This document shows positions 36,272 through 44,088 of a DNA stretch of 64,000 nucleotides, in pieces. A program made the translations under genes and the position numbers. The DNA is from Pseudonocardia bannensis (GTDB lineage: Bacteria > Actinomycetota > Actinomycetes > Mycobacteriales > Pseudonocardiaceae), in NCBI RefSeq assembly GCF_012911875.1, contig NZ_JAAXKZ010000009.1, forward strand, positions 22,117 to 86,116. Direction: 5' to 3'. Every line of letters begins with the position of its first letter. Position 1 is the first letter of the stretch. Under the pieces are notes generated by a model. The model did no database searches and had not been told where the DNA came from. It was given only the letters and a program-made list of their open reading frames with translations.

Positions 36272-37240
36272 GTGGTCAGATCGACGGAGGAGATGACACC
36301 CGGCGATCACGTGTGCGCGTTCCCGGTCAGCGACGAGCAGCTCTGGGAGATCTCGGCCGAGTTCGTGGCCGCCGGTCTCGCCCGCAACGAGCAGGTCTAC
36401 TACTTCGACGACGGCACCGCGAGCTCGGTGCTCGGCAGGCTCGCCGACGACCGGGTGCCGCTCGCGCAGCCGTTGCGCACCGGTCAGCTGGCGATCGTGC
36501 CGTCCGATGTGACCCGGCAGGTGTTCCGCACCCCGGTCGCCGCGGTCCAGCAGATGTTCGCGGAGCGGATCGAGGCGTCCGTCGCCGAGGGATACGCCGG
36601 ATTGCGGATAACCGGACAGATGAGCTACGGCGCCGCCCGCCCCGTCGGCATCGGACTGACCGAGTACGACGCCGGCCTGGACGCCGTCGTCCGGGGCCGG
36701 CCGGCCATCGCGCTGTGCCTCTACGACCGGCGCCGCTACACCGATGCGCAGATCGAGGAGATGCGCGACGTGCATCGGGACGAACTCAGCGCCCCGAGCG
36801 CCTACGACGACGGCCTGCTGCGCATCACCCGCACCGGGCTCACCACCGCGCGGATGGCGGGCGAGGTCGACCACAGCAACCGTCCGATGATCACCCGGTT
36901 GCTGGAGACCACCCTCGACGACGCCCTGCGCTCGCATTCCGCGTCCACGGACATCGAGCTCAACCTGGCGTCCCTGCGCTTCATGGACGTGGCCGGAGCG
37001 GTGAGCCTGGTGCACGCCGCGGAGGCCTTCCCCAGCACGCACCGGCTGGTGCTGACCGGGGTACGGCCCCGGATCGTGCGGGTGCTCGACCGCTGCGGCG
37101 CCCCGTTCGCCGCCCAGCTGTCCGTCCGGGAGTTCGAACCGGAACGCGACCGTCTGCCCCTCGTGATCACCGCCGACACCCGCGACGACGTGCTGGTCGA
37201 TGCCTTCGGCAGCACGGAACCGCTGCGGGAAGCGCGATGA
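36272..37240 (+). CDS. MEDS sensor domain fused to STAS (anti-anti-sigma type)
   Basis: About 322 residues. MEDS (DcmR-like sensory) domain at about 8-165, starting PGDHVCAFPVSDEQLW and containing GLRITGQMSYG; then a STAS-like domain (about 190-290: TARMAGEVDHSN, ELNLASLRFMDVAGAVSLVHA). STAS proteins bind anti-sigma kinases. The following gene starts inside the stop (ATGA) and carries the matching kinase domain, so the pair looks like a partner-switch. The start could also be an ATG at 36293, where GGAGG is too close; GTG 36272 is used. Confidence 0.8.
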   Translation: MVRSTEEMTPGDHVCAFPVSDEQLWEISAEFVAAGLARNEQVYYFDDGTASSVLGRLADDRVPLAQPLRTGQLAIVPSDVTRQVFRTPVAAVQQMFAERIEASVAEGYAGLRITGQMSYGAARPVGIGLTEYDAGLDAVVRGRPAIALCLYDRRRYTDAQIEEMRDVHRDELSAPSAYDDGLLRITRTGLTTARMAGEVDHSNRPMITRLLETTLDDALRSHSASTDIELNLASLRFMDVAGAVSLVHAAEAFPSTHRLVLTGVRPRIVRVLDRCGAPFAAQLSVREFEPERDRLPLVITADTRDDVLVDAFGSTEPLREAR

Positions 37241-38193
37241 GGGTCGAGACGACCCGGGTCGCGACGCCGGTCCGGCTGCGGCACGCGGTGGGGTTCCACT
37301 CGTCCACCGACGATCTGGTGGGTCAGATGGTGCCGCTGGTCACCGCGGCCCTGGACCGGGGCGAGCCGGTCGCCCTGGCCGTCGGCCCGACCACCGAGCG
37401 GGCCCTGCACGACGCCCTCGGCGGCTCGGCCGGTCTGATCGGGCTGTCCGAACCAGACACGGTCACGCGCGGGTCCGGGCAGACCATGGCGGCCCGCCGG
37501 GCCCGGGAGCTGCGTGAACTGACCGCCGGCGCCGTCCCCGTCACCGTCGTCTCGGAGCACAACAGCCGCCTCGACGGCTTCGACGGCCGCTACTGGACCG
37601 AGTGGGACGCGGCGGTGAACGTGGCGATGGGCGAGCTCCCGGTCAGCCTCATCTGCTTCTACCCGGAGCTGCCACTGCACCTGGAGATCCTCGACGGCGC
37701 GCGGCGCAACCACCCGCTCGTGCTCGCCGGGGGCGAGCTCCGGCACAACCCCGAACACCGGTGCCCGCGTGACGTGCTGCGCTCCACCCCCGCCGCCGCC
37801 CCGATGCTGCTCGGTCCCCCGGACCGGGCCCTCACCTACACGGCGTGGCAGCTCCACGAGGTGCGCCGCGCGGTGGAGCACCTGGTCACGGAGGCCGGAT
37901 CCTTCGAAGAGAGCCGGATCGAGGACATCGTGCTCGCGGTGAACGAGGTGGCGACCAACGCGGTCGAACACGGCACCAGCGAGGCGCAGATCGCACTGTG
38001 GATCTGCGAGGAGGGGCTGGTCTGCGAGGTGCACGACGGGGGCGACCTGACCGAGCCGCTGCCCGGGCTGTGCGCGCCGCACCCGTCCGATCCCCGTGGG
38101 CGCGGCGTGTGGATCGCACGCCAGTTGTGCGACGTGCTCCACGTCTGGCGCAATGCCGACGGCACCCACGTCCGAATGCATGCAGCCTCGTGA
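37237..38193 (+). CDS. MEDS sensor domain fused to RsbW-like HATPase
   Basis: 318 residues. A second MEDS domain (about 12-170, HAVGFHSSTDDLVGQM, ICFYPELPLH) and a C-terminal histidine-kinase-like ATPase domain (about 195-315: VLAVNEVATNAVEHG N-box and DPRGRGVWIARQLCD G-box). Such ATPases are usually anti-sigma factors or anti-sigma-like Ser kinases. Start overlaps the stop of the MEDS-STAS gene, ensuring equal synthesis. The target sigma is unknown; a SigF-type factor lies 18 kb away. Confidence 0.82.
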   Translation: MRVETTRVATPVRLRHAVGFHSSTDDLVGQMVPLVTAALDRGEPVALAVGPTTERALHDALGGSAGLIGLSEPDTVTRGSGQTMAARRARELRELTAGAVPVTVVSEHNSRLDGFDGRYWTEWDAAVNVAMGELPVSLICFYPELPLHLEILDGARRNHPLVLAGGELRHNPEHRCPRDVLRSTPAAAPMLLGPPDRALTYTAWQLHEVRRAVEHLVTEAGSFEESRIEDIVLAVNEVATNAVEHGTSEAQIALWICEEGLVCEVHDGGDLTEPLPGLCAPHPSDPRGRGVWIARQLCDVLHVWRNADGTHVRMHAAS

Positions 38194-38356
38194 GTTAATA
38201 TCGACACAGCGTCACCCGGTCAGCCGTGCGTGCGGCGGAACAGTGACGAAACAGCCCCTTGGCAAGCCGTGTGCGGCGGAGAACACTCGCTGGCGGACTC
38301 GGGCCCATGAGGCTTGCTGACGAGTCAATAGCGATCCACCACCTGCGGGGACACCC

Positions 38357-39211
38357 ATGCCTGACGATCAGCGACGATCTCGCACGCCAGGGCCACTGCA
38401 TCGAGTAACGGTGCTGGGCTCCTTCACGCTCGTCCGGGACGGCACCACCGTGCCGCTGGCCGTGGACGCCCGGCGAGTGGTCGCCTACCTGGCGGTGCAC
38501 CCCCGACCGCAGCCCCGGGCCGCGCTGGCCGCCGATCTGTGGCCGGGCACCCCCTCCGATGCCGCATCCCGGCTGCTGGACGAGGCCGTCGAGGCGATCG
38601 GCGTGCCGGGTCTGCTCGCCGACGAGCTCGACGGCCAGCTGGCCCTGGGGTCCGATGTCCAGGTCGATCTCGCCGAGGCGATGGCGCTGGTCCGCGCACT
38701 GCCCGAGCATCCTGCACCCGGGCCGTCCGAGGTCGGCCTGCTGCGTGCCGACATCCTGCCCTCCTGGACCTCGTCGTGGATCGCCGTGGAGCGTGAGCGG
38801 TTCAGGCAGTTGCGGCTGTACGCCCTCGAGGAGCTGAGCCTGCGGCTGATCGCCGCCGCCCGGCACGACGACGCGATCAGGATCGCGCAGATCGCGGTCG
38901 CGGCCGCACCGAGCCGGGAGAGCGCCCGCCGTGCGCTCATCGAGGCGCACCTCGCGCAAGGCAACATCGCCGCGGCCGTGGCCGAGTACGACGAGTACCG
39001 GGAGCTGCTGCGGTCCAGCGTGGGCGGTCCGGTCGCGACCGCGTTGGACACCGTCCTGCCGCCTTCCCCGGCGTGGCCGGCCGTGCGCGGTTTCCGCCGA
39101 CCGGTGCAACGTTCGGCGGTGGCCCTGCCCGGGCTGCGGTCCATCCGCAACGCCCCCACCGCGGCGCGGCGGCTGGTGACCGGCGGCTCGATCACCGGGC
39201 CGGGCCGCTGA
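38357..39211 (+). CDS. BTAD-domain regulator (SARP-like, short)
   Basis: 284 residues. N-terminal winged-helix-like part (VTVLGSFTLVRDGTTVPLAV, then RRVVAYLAVHPRPQPRAALA) followed by a bacterial transcriptional activation domain of TPR helices (about 110-235, ARHDDAIRIAQIAVAAAPSRE). It resembles SARP/AfsR N-terminal halves but has no NB-ARC ATPase. The basic C-terminal tail has no known motif. It stands alone after the MEDS pair. Target genes unknown. Confidence 0.8.
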   Translation: MPDDQRRSRTPGPLHRVTVLGSFTLVRDGTTVPLAVDARRVVAYLAVHPRPQPRAALAADLWPGTPSDAASRLLDEAVEAIGVPGLLADELDGQLALGSDVQVDLAEAMALVRALPEHPAPGPSEVGLLRADILPSWTSSWIAVERERFRQLRLYALEELSLRLIAAARHDDAIRIAQIAVAAAPSRESARRALIEAHLAQGNIAAAVAEYDEYRELLRSSVGGPVATALDTVLPPSPAWPAVRGFRRPVQRSAVALPGLRSIRNAPTAARRLVTGGSITGPGR

Positions 39212-39238
39212 CCCGCTGCTCCACAGCTACGTTCCCGG

Positions 39239-39267
39239 GGCCCGGTGGCCGATTCGGCCGCCGGGCT
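39239..39267. terminator. hairpin terminator after BTAD gene
   Basis: GGCCCGGTGGCCG and CGGCCGCCGGGCT pair over 13 positions (two G-T wobbles) around a 3-base loop. It lies between the convergent BTAD and small membrane-protein genes. Confidence 0.6.
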
Positions 39268-39296
39268 CTCGTGTGTCCGGAGCCGTGTTCCGGGGG

Positions 39297-39560
39297 TCAC
39301 CGGTTCCGATGGTCGCCCCGACGGCGCAGTACCCACGTGATGTCGACGAGGGCGAAGACCGCGAGGACGGCGAGGACGACACCGAAGAAAGGGAGCCCCC
39401 AGGAGAATGCGAACCCGGCGGCCGTGACCAGCGTCGCCGCCGTCGCGGCGGCGAGCCAGATCCGCAGGGTCAGCATGCGACGCTCCTCGTCCGGTCCGGA
39501 GGGGCCCGCGTGGGATGCGGGACGGGGGACGGCGGCCATGGGTGCCACGTACCCGATCAT
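39297..39560 (-). CDS. small two-helix membrane protein
   Basis: 87 residues: polar N terminus, helix 1 (LRIWLAAATAATLVTAAGFAF), helix 2 (FFGVVLAVLAVFALVDITWVL) and a basic RRRGDHRNR tail. An ATG seven codons later is an equally good start; neither has a clear ribosome site. It begins 19 bases after the RsbW-like gene and is probably cotranscribed with it, hence under the same SigF-like promoter. Function unknown. Confidence 0.6.
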   Translation of the reverse strand: MIGYVAPMAAVPRPASHAGPSGPDEERRMLTLRIWLAAATAATLVTAAGFAFSWGLPFFGVVLAVLAVFALVDITWVLRRRGDHRNR

Positions 39561-39579
39561 CGGTCCGGCGAACCGCCGG

Positions 39580-40092
39580 CTATCCGGCGAGCGCGATCTC
39601 GAAGCATGCCTGGGTGCCCACGCCGGTCGCGGAGATGACGACGTTCTCGGCGAGCTGGTGGATGAGCGCCAGCCCGCGGCCGCGGTAGCCGGTGGCCACC
39701 GGCGCCGGGCGCCAGCGCCCGTGGTCGGCGACCCGGGCGGCGATCACGGGATGAGGATTCGTACTGCCCCGGGGCCGCACCTCGAGATCGATCTCGAGCA
39801 GCCCGGGCGCCCGCCCGCGGTAGGCGTGTTCGATGCTGTTCGCCGCGGCCTCTCCGACCGCCAGCTGCAGGTCGACGAGGACGTCGGCCGGAACGCCGAT
39901 GTCCTCGGCCCAGTCGCTGATCGACGCCCGTATGTGGGTCAGCTCGCGAGGGTCTGCCCGGTGCCGCAACCGCAGGGATCGGGTGCCGCCGATGTCGACG
40001 CATGTCCGGTCGCGTGCGTCTCGGTGTTCTTCCGGGCCGTACCGGCTCACGGCGGTGGCCTCCCAGAACCGCACATCATCCCCCCGTTCCAC
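39580..40092 (-). CDS. RsbW-like anti-sigma ATPase (HATPase_c_2)
   Basis: 170 residues. N-box QLAVGEAAANSIEHAYRG, a D-x-G-type loop ARVADHGRWRPAP and G-box YRGRGLALIHQLAENV give a compact HATPase of the anti-sigma kinase type. It probably binds a SigB/SigF-family sigma factor. A SigF-like promoter lies directly upstream, suggesting a negative feedback loop. It is divergent from the DUF4235 gene, which has its own such promoter. Confidence 0.85.
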   Translation of the reverse strand: MERGDDVRFWEATAVSRYGPEEHRDARDRTCVDIGGTRSLRLRHRADPRELTHIRASISDWAEDIGVPADVLVDLQLAVGEAAANSIEHAYRGRAPGLLEIDLEVRPRGSTNPHPVIAARVADHGRWRPAPVATGYRGRGLALIHQLAENVVISATGVGTQACFEIALAG

Positions 40093-40112
40093 TCAGAGCC
40101 CGATGCCGGCAG

Positions 40113-40139
40113 ATATCCCGATCGTGGTGGCGGCCAAAC
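40113..40139 (-). promoter_or_regulatory. SigF-like promoter of the RsbW-like gene
   Basis: Minus strand GTTT (40139-40136), 17-base spacer, GGATAT (40118-40113; one mismatch to GGGTAT). It ends 20 bases before the GTG start. Confidence 0.5.
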
Positions 40140-40166
40140 ACGCCGCGCCCGCCGGATCACGGGACC

Positions 40167-40192
40167 GTGTCGATCGAGAGTCCGTTGGGTAC
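40167..40192 (+). promoter_or_regulatory. SigF-like promoter of the DUF4235 gene
   Basis: GTGT (40167-40170), 16-base spacer, GGGTAC (40187-40192). The ATG at 40202 begins 9 bases after the -10, which predicts a leaderless mRNA. Confidence 0.55.
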
Positions 40193-40201
40193 GTGCCCGT
40201 C

Positions 40202-40531
40202 ATGGGTGTTGGGAAGAAGAAGGCTCGTGACGGCGAGATGACCGGCCCGCTGAAGATCGCCTACAAGCCGGTCGGCCTGCTGTCCGGGGTGGTCGGCGGG
40301 ATCCTGGCGAGCCAGGTCTTCGCGCTGATCTGGAAGCAGGTCTCGGATGAGGACGAGACGCCGGCTCCACTGTCGGAGGACTACAGCACCCGCGAGGTGT
40401 TGTTCGCCGCGGCGCTGCAGGGCGCGGTGTTCGGGCTGATCAAGGCCGCGGTCGACCGGTACGGCATGAAGTGGTTCCGGCGGTTCATGGACAAGCCGCG
40501 ACCGCCGTCGTCCGCGGTGGTGACGCCGTAG
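40202..40531 (+). CDS. DUF4235 membrane protein
   Basis: 109 residues. The DUF4235 signature YKPVGLLSGVVGGILASQVF forms the first helix; a second hydrophobic stretch, EVLFAAALQGAVFGLIKAAV, follows and the tail is basic. DUF4235 proteins are common stress-induced membrane proteins of actinobacteria with unknown role. The ATG at 40202 is supported by the promoter position; an internal ATG at 40238 would give a protein closer to the usual family start. Confidence 0.8.
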   Translation: MGVGKKKARDGEMTGPLKIAYKPVGLLSGVVGGILASQVFALIWKQVSDEDETPAPLSEDYSTREVLFAAALQGAVFGLIKAAVDRYGMKWFRRFMDKPRPPSSAVVTP

Positions 40532-40535
40532 AGGC

Positions 40536-40592
40536 CGGATGCCGGGCCACCGCTGCCGGATCGCGCTCGCGGCAGCGGGGGCCTGGCATCCG
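40536..40592. terminator. long bidirectional terminator hairpin
   Basis: Outer arms CGGATGCCGGGCC and GGCCTGGCATCCG pair with one mismatch; inner arms CCGCTGCCG and CGGCAGCGG pair perfectly around an 11-base loop. About 21 paired positions between two convergent genes. Confidence 0.8.
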
Positions 40593-40600
40593 CCGCGGCG

Positions 40601-41395
40601 TCAGCCGTGGAACCGCGGCGCCCGCTTGCCCACGAACGCCGCCAGACCCTCGGCACCCTCCGGACCCGCCGCGCTCGCCGAGATCGACGCCGCCTCGGCG
40701 TCGAGCTGGGTGGCGAGATCATTGTCCCACGTGGCGGCGAGCAGCCGTTTGATCCGGCCCAGCGCCGCCGTCGGCCCCTGGGCCACCCGGTAGGCCGTCC
40801 GCGCGGCCTCGGCCACGACGTCGGAGTCCTCGACGACGGCGGTGAAGATCCCCGCCGCACACGCGGTCTCGGCGTCGAGAACCTGGTCGGTGAGCAGGAT
40901 GTGCCGGGCCCGGCCGGCACCGACGATGCGCGGCAGGGTCCAGCTCATCCCACCGTCCGGGGAGAACCCGATGCCCGGGTAGGCCGGGCGGATCTTCGTC
41001 GACCGCCCGGCGACGGCCAGATCCGTCGCGCAGACGATGCTCATCCCCGCGCCGGCCGCCCAGCCGGGGACTCCGGCGACGGTGGGGACCGGGCAGTTCA
41101 CCAGCGCCTGCACGAACACGTGGAACGTGTCGGCCAGCGTGCGGACGTAGCCGCCCCGGTCCGGCGCCGACTCGAACGCCCGGACGTCGCCGCCGGTGCA
41201 GAAGCTCGCGCCGTCGCTGGTCAGCAGGACCGCGCCGACGCCGTCGGGGTCCGCCGGGTCGGCGGCCGCGAGGTCGGCGAGCGCGGGGCCGACCTCGGCC
41301 AGCGCTTCACCGTCGAGCGTCCCGTGCCTGCCACGGGCGATCCGGCAGCGCAGGACCCGCCCGTCGCGGCTGATCGCCGGGCCGTCCCCGCTCAT
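40601..41395 (-). CDS. enoyl-CoA hydratase/isomerase family protein
   Basis: 264 residues, crotonase fold. Oxyanion-hole segments DGASFCTGGDVRAF and GWAAGAGMSIVCATDLAV are present, but the second catalytic Glu region reads PAYPGIGFSPDGGMSW, so the reaction may be isomerase- or hydrolase-like and not a standard hydration. The ATG overlaps the stop of the upstream SDR gene (ATGA). The pair probably works on a CoA-linked acid. Confidence 0.85.
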   Translation of the reverse strand: MSGDGPAISRDGRVLRCRIARGRHGTLDGEALAEVGPALADLAAADPADPDGVGAVLLTSDGASFCTGGDVRAFESAPDRGGYVRTLADTFHVFVQALVNCPVPTVAGVPGWAAGAGMSIVCATDLAVAGRSTKIRPAYPGIGFSPDGGMSWTLPRIVGAGRARHILLTDQVLDAETACAAGIFTAVVEDSDVVAEAARTAYRVAQGPTAALGRIKRLLAATWDNDLATQLDAEAASISASAAGPEGAEGLAAFVGKRAPRFHG

Positions 41396-42228
41396 GACGG
41401 GTCCACGAAGAAGTCGAGCTCGGGGTCGTCGCCGCCACCGTACGGCGACAGGTCGGTGATCCCGTCCTCCGCCAGCACGTCGATGTCGATGAAGGTCCGG
41501 CCGGTCACGTGCGCCGGACGGGACAGCACGGCGACCGCCGCGTCGGCCATGATCTCCGGGGTGCGGGACCGGGCCGCGGCCTGCTCGCCACCCAGCAGGT
41601 TGATCACGGCGGCGGTGGCGATGGTGGTCTGCGGCCACAAGCAGTTGGCCGCGATTCCCGCGTCCGCGAACTCGGCCGCCCAGCCCAGGGTCAGCAGGGA
41701 CATGCCGTACTTCGACAGCATGTACGCCGGGAACCTGCCCAGCCAGTGCGGGGCCAGGTTGATCGGCGGGGACAGCGTCAGGATCCGGGCGTGGTCGGAC
41801 GCGCGCAGGTGCGGCAGCGCGGTGCTGGTCAGCAGGAACGTGCCGCGCGAGTTGATCTGCTGCATCAGGTCGTAGCGCTTGGGCGTGAGGTCGGCGGTGC
41901 CCGCGGTGTTCAGCGCGCTGGCGTTGTTCACCACGATGTCGATGCCGCCGAAGTGCTCGGCCGCGGTGGCCACGGCGCGAGCGACGTCCTCCTCCTTGCG
42001 CACGTCGCCGACGACGGCGACGGCCTTGCCCCCGGCGGCTTCGATCTCCTCGACCGCGGTGTGCACGGTGCCGGGAAGCCGCGGGTCGGGCTGGTCGGTC
42101 TTGGCCAGCAGGGCCACGTTCGCACCGTGCCGCCCTGCCGCCACCGCGATGGCCAGGCCGATCCCGCGGCTACCCCCCGACATGATGATCGTGCGGCCCT
42201 GCAGGGCCCCCGGGTCGGACTGCGTCAT
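41392..42228 (-). CDS. SDR-family oxidoreductase (HSDL2-like)
   Basis: 278 residues. NAD(P) motif TIIMSGGSRGIGLAIA, NNASA motif, and the catalytic Tyr-x-x-x-Lys in AYMLSKYGMSLL. The longer C-terminal region (VLAEDGITDLSPYGGG) resembles HSDL2-type enzymes of fatty-acid metabolism. It is coupled to the enoyl-CoA hydratase gene downstream. A 20-base palindrome 64 bases upstream is a likely operator. Confidence 0.85.
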   Translation of the reverse strand: MTQSDPGALQGRTIIMSGGSRGIGLAIAVAAGRHGANVALLAKTDQPDPRLPGTVHTAVEEIEAAGGKAVAVVGDVRKEEDVARAVATAAEHFGGIDIVVNNASALNTAGTADLTPKRYDLMQQINSRGTFLLTSTALPHLRASDHARILTLSPPINLAPHWLGRFPAYMLSKYGMSLLTLGWAAEFADAGIAANCLWPQTTIATAAVINLLGGEQAAARSRTPEIMADAAVAVLSRPAHVTGRTFIDIDVLAEDGITDLSPYGGGDDPELDFFVDPS

Positions 42229-42291
42229 CTCGCTCCCTCCGCCGGGGCGGCGGTGCCCCGTTCCACCGGGAGACTAGGGGCCACGCGCTCT

Positions 42292-42311
42292 AGCAGTCAG
42301 AACTGACTGCT
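42292..42311. promoter_or_regulatory. 20-base palindrome, TetR-type operator candidate
   Basis: AGCAGTCAG-AA-CTGACTGCT: perfect 9-base arms around two bases. It lies 64 bases before the SDR start and 132 bases before the divergent PRC-barrel gene, where a repressor of the CoA operon would bind. No regulator gene is adjacent. Confidence 0.5.
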
Positions 42312-42442
42312 GTGATCTGCGCCGGTGCCGCCGTCCGACGGATCGGGCCGAAAGGGGTTTGGGACGGCTCAGTGGTGTCACACCGCACTGCCGCCGCTCC
42401 GACCAGCGCACCGGCGGCCGAGCCGATCATCAGGAGACCGCG

Positions 42443-43018
42443 ATGACGCAACCTCCCGAATGGGCCGCCTACCAGGGCCGTCCGCTCTACGACCAGGACG
42501 ATGTCGTCATCGGCATCATCGAGGACTTCTACAGCGACCGCGACGGCGGCGAGGCCGTGTGGGTCCTCGTCGTCCCCGGGGAGCGGGGAACGGCACAGTC
42601 GTTCGTGCCGCTGCGCGATGCCCGAGCCCGCGGTGCGGACCTGCAGGTCTCCGTCAGCGGGCACGAGACCCGCGACGCGCCGACGATCCAGCCCGGCGGG
42701 GAACTGTCGGGCGCGGAGGAGCAACGGCTCTACCAGCACTACGACATGCCCTATCCCGCCCAGGACACGCCGGCCACCGGTACTCCTGCCGGCGGCACCC
42801 CTGCCGGCGGCACCACTGACACGGCCACCGGTGGCCCTCCGGCCGGTGACACCGCGGCGGCCGGCGCCGCGAGCGAGCCCGGCCGCGAGCCGGCGGGCTC
42901 CGGTGACCAGCCGCAGCGGCACCGGCCGAGCCTGCTCCGCCGGCTGCTCGGCCTCGACCGCGACACCAGCCGGGAGGAGGTCGCCCAGCCCCGGCAGAAG
43001 GTGGAGAGGACGGTGTAG
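42443..43018 (+). CDS. PRC-barrel-like stress protein
   Basis: 191 residues. An N-terminal PRC-barrel-like domain (about 8-85: YQGRPLYDQDDVVIGIIEDF, GGEAVWVLVVPGERG) and a disordered tail with TPAGG repeats and a basic C-terminal helix region (PSLLRRLLGLDRDTSREEV). CAGGAGA gives a good ribosome site. Related actinobacterial proteins are general-stress proteins of unknown role. No SigF-like promoter was seen here. Confidence 0.75.
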   Translation: MTQPPEWAAYQGRPLYDQDDVVIGIIEDFYSDRDGGEAVWVLVVPGERGTAQSFVPLRDARARGADLQVSVSGHETRDAPTIQPGGELSGAEEQRLYQHYDMPYPAQDTPATGTPAGGTPAGGTTDTATGGPPAGDTAAAGAASEPGREPAGSGDQPQRHRPSLLRRLLGLDRDTSREEVAQPRQKVERTV

Positions 43019-43038
43019 GCGCGACGCGGACCCGCGGC

Positions 43039-44088
43039 TCAGGACCCCCCGATCCGCGGTGTCGCCTGCGCCCGGTCGGCGGGGGCGACCACGCGACGGC
43101 GCCCGTCCTGCCACTGCACCGTGAGGACCCGGTGGCCGACCTGCCGGCCGGCCGCCGGGTCGAGCCGGAACCGGTCGAACAACGTCGTGCAGTCCAGCGC
43201 CCGGGCGGCGGCGAGCAGCGCGTCGTCGGCGGGGCCGCCCGCGTCGCGCAGGCAGCGCGCCGCGACGAGCCCGGCCGCGAACGCCTGGGCGGCCGGGTAG
43301 GGCGGATCGTCCCCGGTCGCGGCTCGGTAGGCGGCGGTGAACTCCGCCACCGGCGGGCCCTCGTCGGGGTGCGCCGGCGCCGTGTCCGGGAGCCACTGGG
43401 CCGGACCGAAGAGTCCCTCGCGGCGGTCGCCGAGCCCGGCGAGCACCTCGTCCACGCCGGCGCCGACGAACGCCGCGGCCCGCCAGCGGCCCGGCAGCAG
43501 AGCCTCGGCCGCAGCCCGCTCCTCGGCGAATCCGCCGGCGACGAGCAGCAGCCGCGACGGGCCGTCCGGGGCCGGATCGGGCCCGCCGGCGGACGGCACC
43601 GGGGGTAGCCCGGCGGGCAGCAGCGCCCGGTCGACCGGCCGCCCGGTGCGGGCGGCCTCGGCGACCACCCCTTCGGCCACGGCGCGACCGAACCCGGTGT
43701 CGCCGTGACGGAGCACCACGGCCACCCCGGGGACGAGGCGCAGCACCCCCACCAGGTAGTCCTCCGCCGCGGCCAGGACCGGGACGAGGTTCGGCGCGTC
43801 GGCCCGGGCGCCGCCGTGGTTCCACAGCAGGCGATCGGTGCGGACCGCGACCGCACGGGTGGGGCCGCTGCCGTAGGGCCCGAACAGCAGGTCCGGCCGG
43901 TCCCGCTCGGCGGCGCGCACCGCCGCGTCCGGGTCGGGGTGGACGTCGTGCACGGTCAGGTCGACCGGCCCGTACCGATCCGACGCCCACAGCGCCCACA
44001 GCCGCAGCGCGGCGGCGCCGGCGAGGCCGTAACCGGCCAGCGGCCCGGACATCGGGGTGACCAGTGACGCCCGGAGCGCTCGGCTCAG
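43039..44088 (-). CDS. type-1 periplasmic-binding-protein fold, ABC-substrate-binding-like
   Basis: About 349 residues. The Leu/Ile/Val-binding fold is seen from LVTPMSGPLAGYGLAGAAAL through LLFGPYGSGPTRAVA and LLWNHGGARADAPNLVPVL. There is no signal peptide or lipobox, so a cytoplasmic or regulatory role is likely. No ATG, GTG or TTG exists between the upstream gene and the first strand; the only fitting codon is CTG at 44088, overlapping the cofD stop (CTGA), where GTGA would be expected. Translation may be weak. It follows cofD and fgd in the same direction. Confidence 0.6.
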   Translation of the reverse strand: MSRALRASLVTPMSGPLAGYGLAGAAALRLWALWASDRYGPVDLTVHDVHPDPDAAVRAAERDRPDLLFGPYGSGPTRAVAVRTDRLLWNHGGARADAPNLVPVLAAAEDYLVGVLRLVPGVAVVLRHGDTGFGRAVAEGVVAEAARTGRPVDRALLPAGLPPVPSAGGPDPAPDGPSRLLLVAGGFAEERAAAEALLPGRWRAAAFVGAGVDEVLAGLGDRREGLFGPAQWLPDTAPAHPDEGPPVAEFTAAYRAATGDDPPYPAAQAFAAGLVAARCLRDAGGPADDALLAAARALDCTTLFDRFRLDPAAGRQVGHRVLTVQWQDGRRRVVAPADRAQATPRIGGS

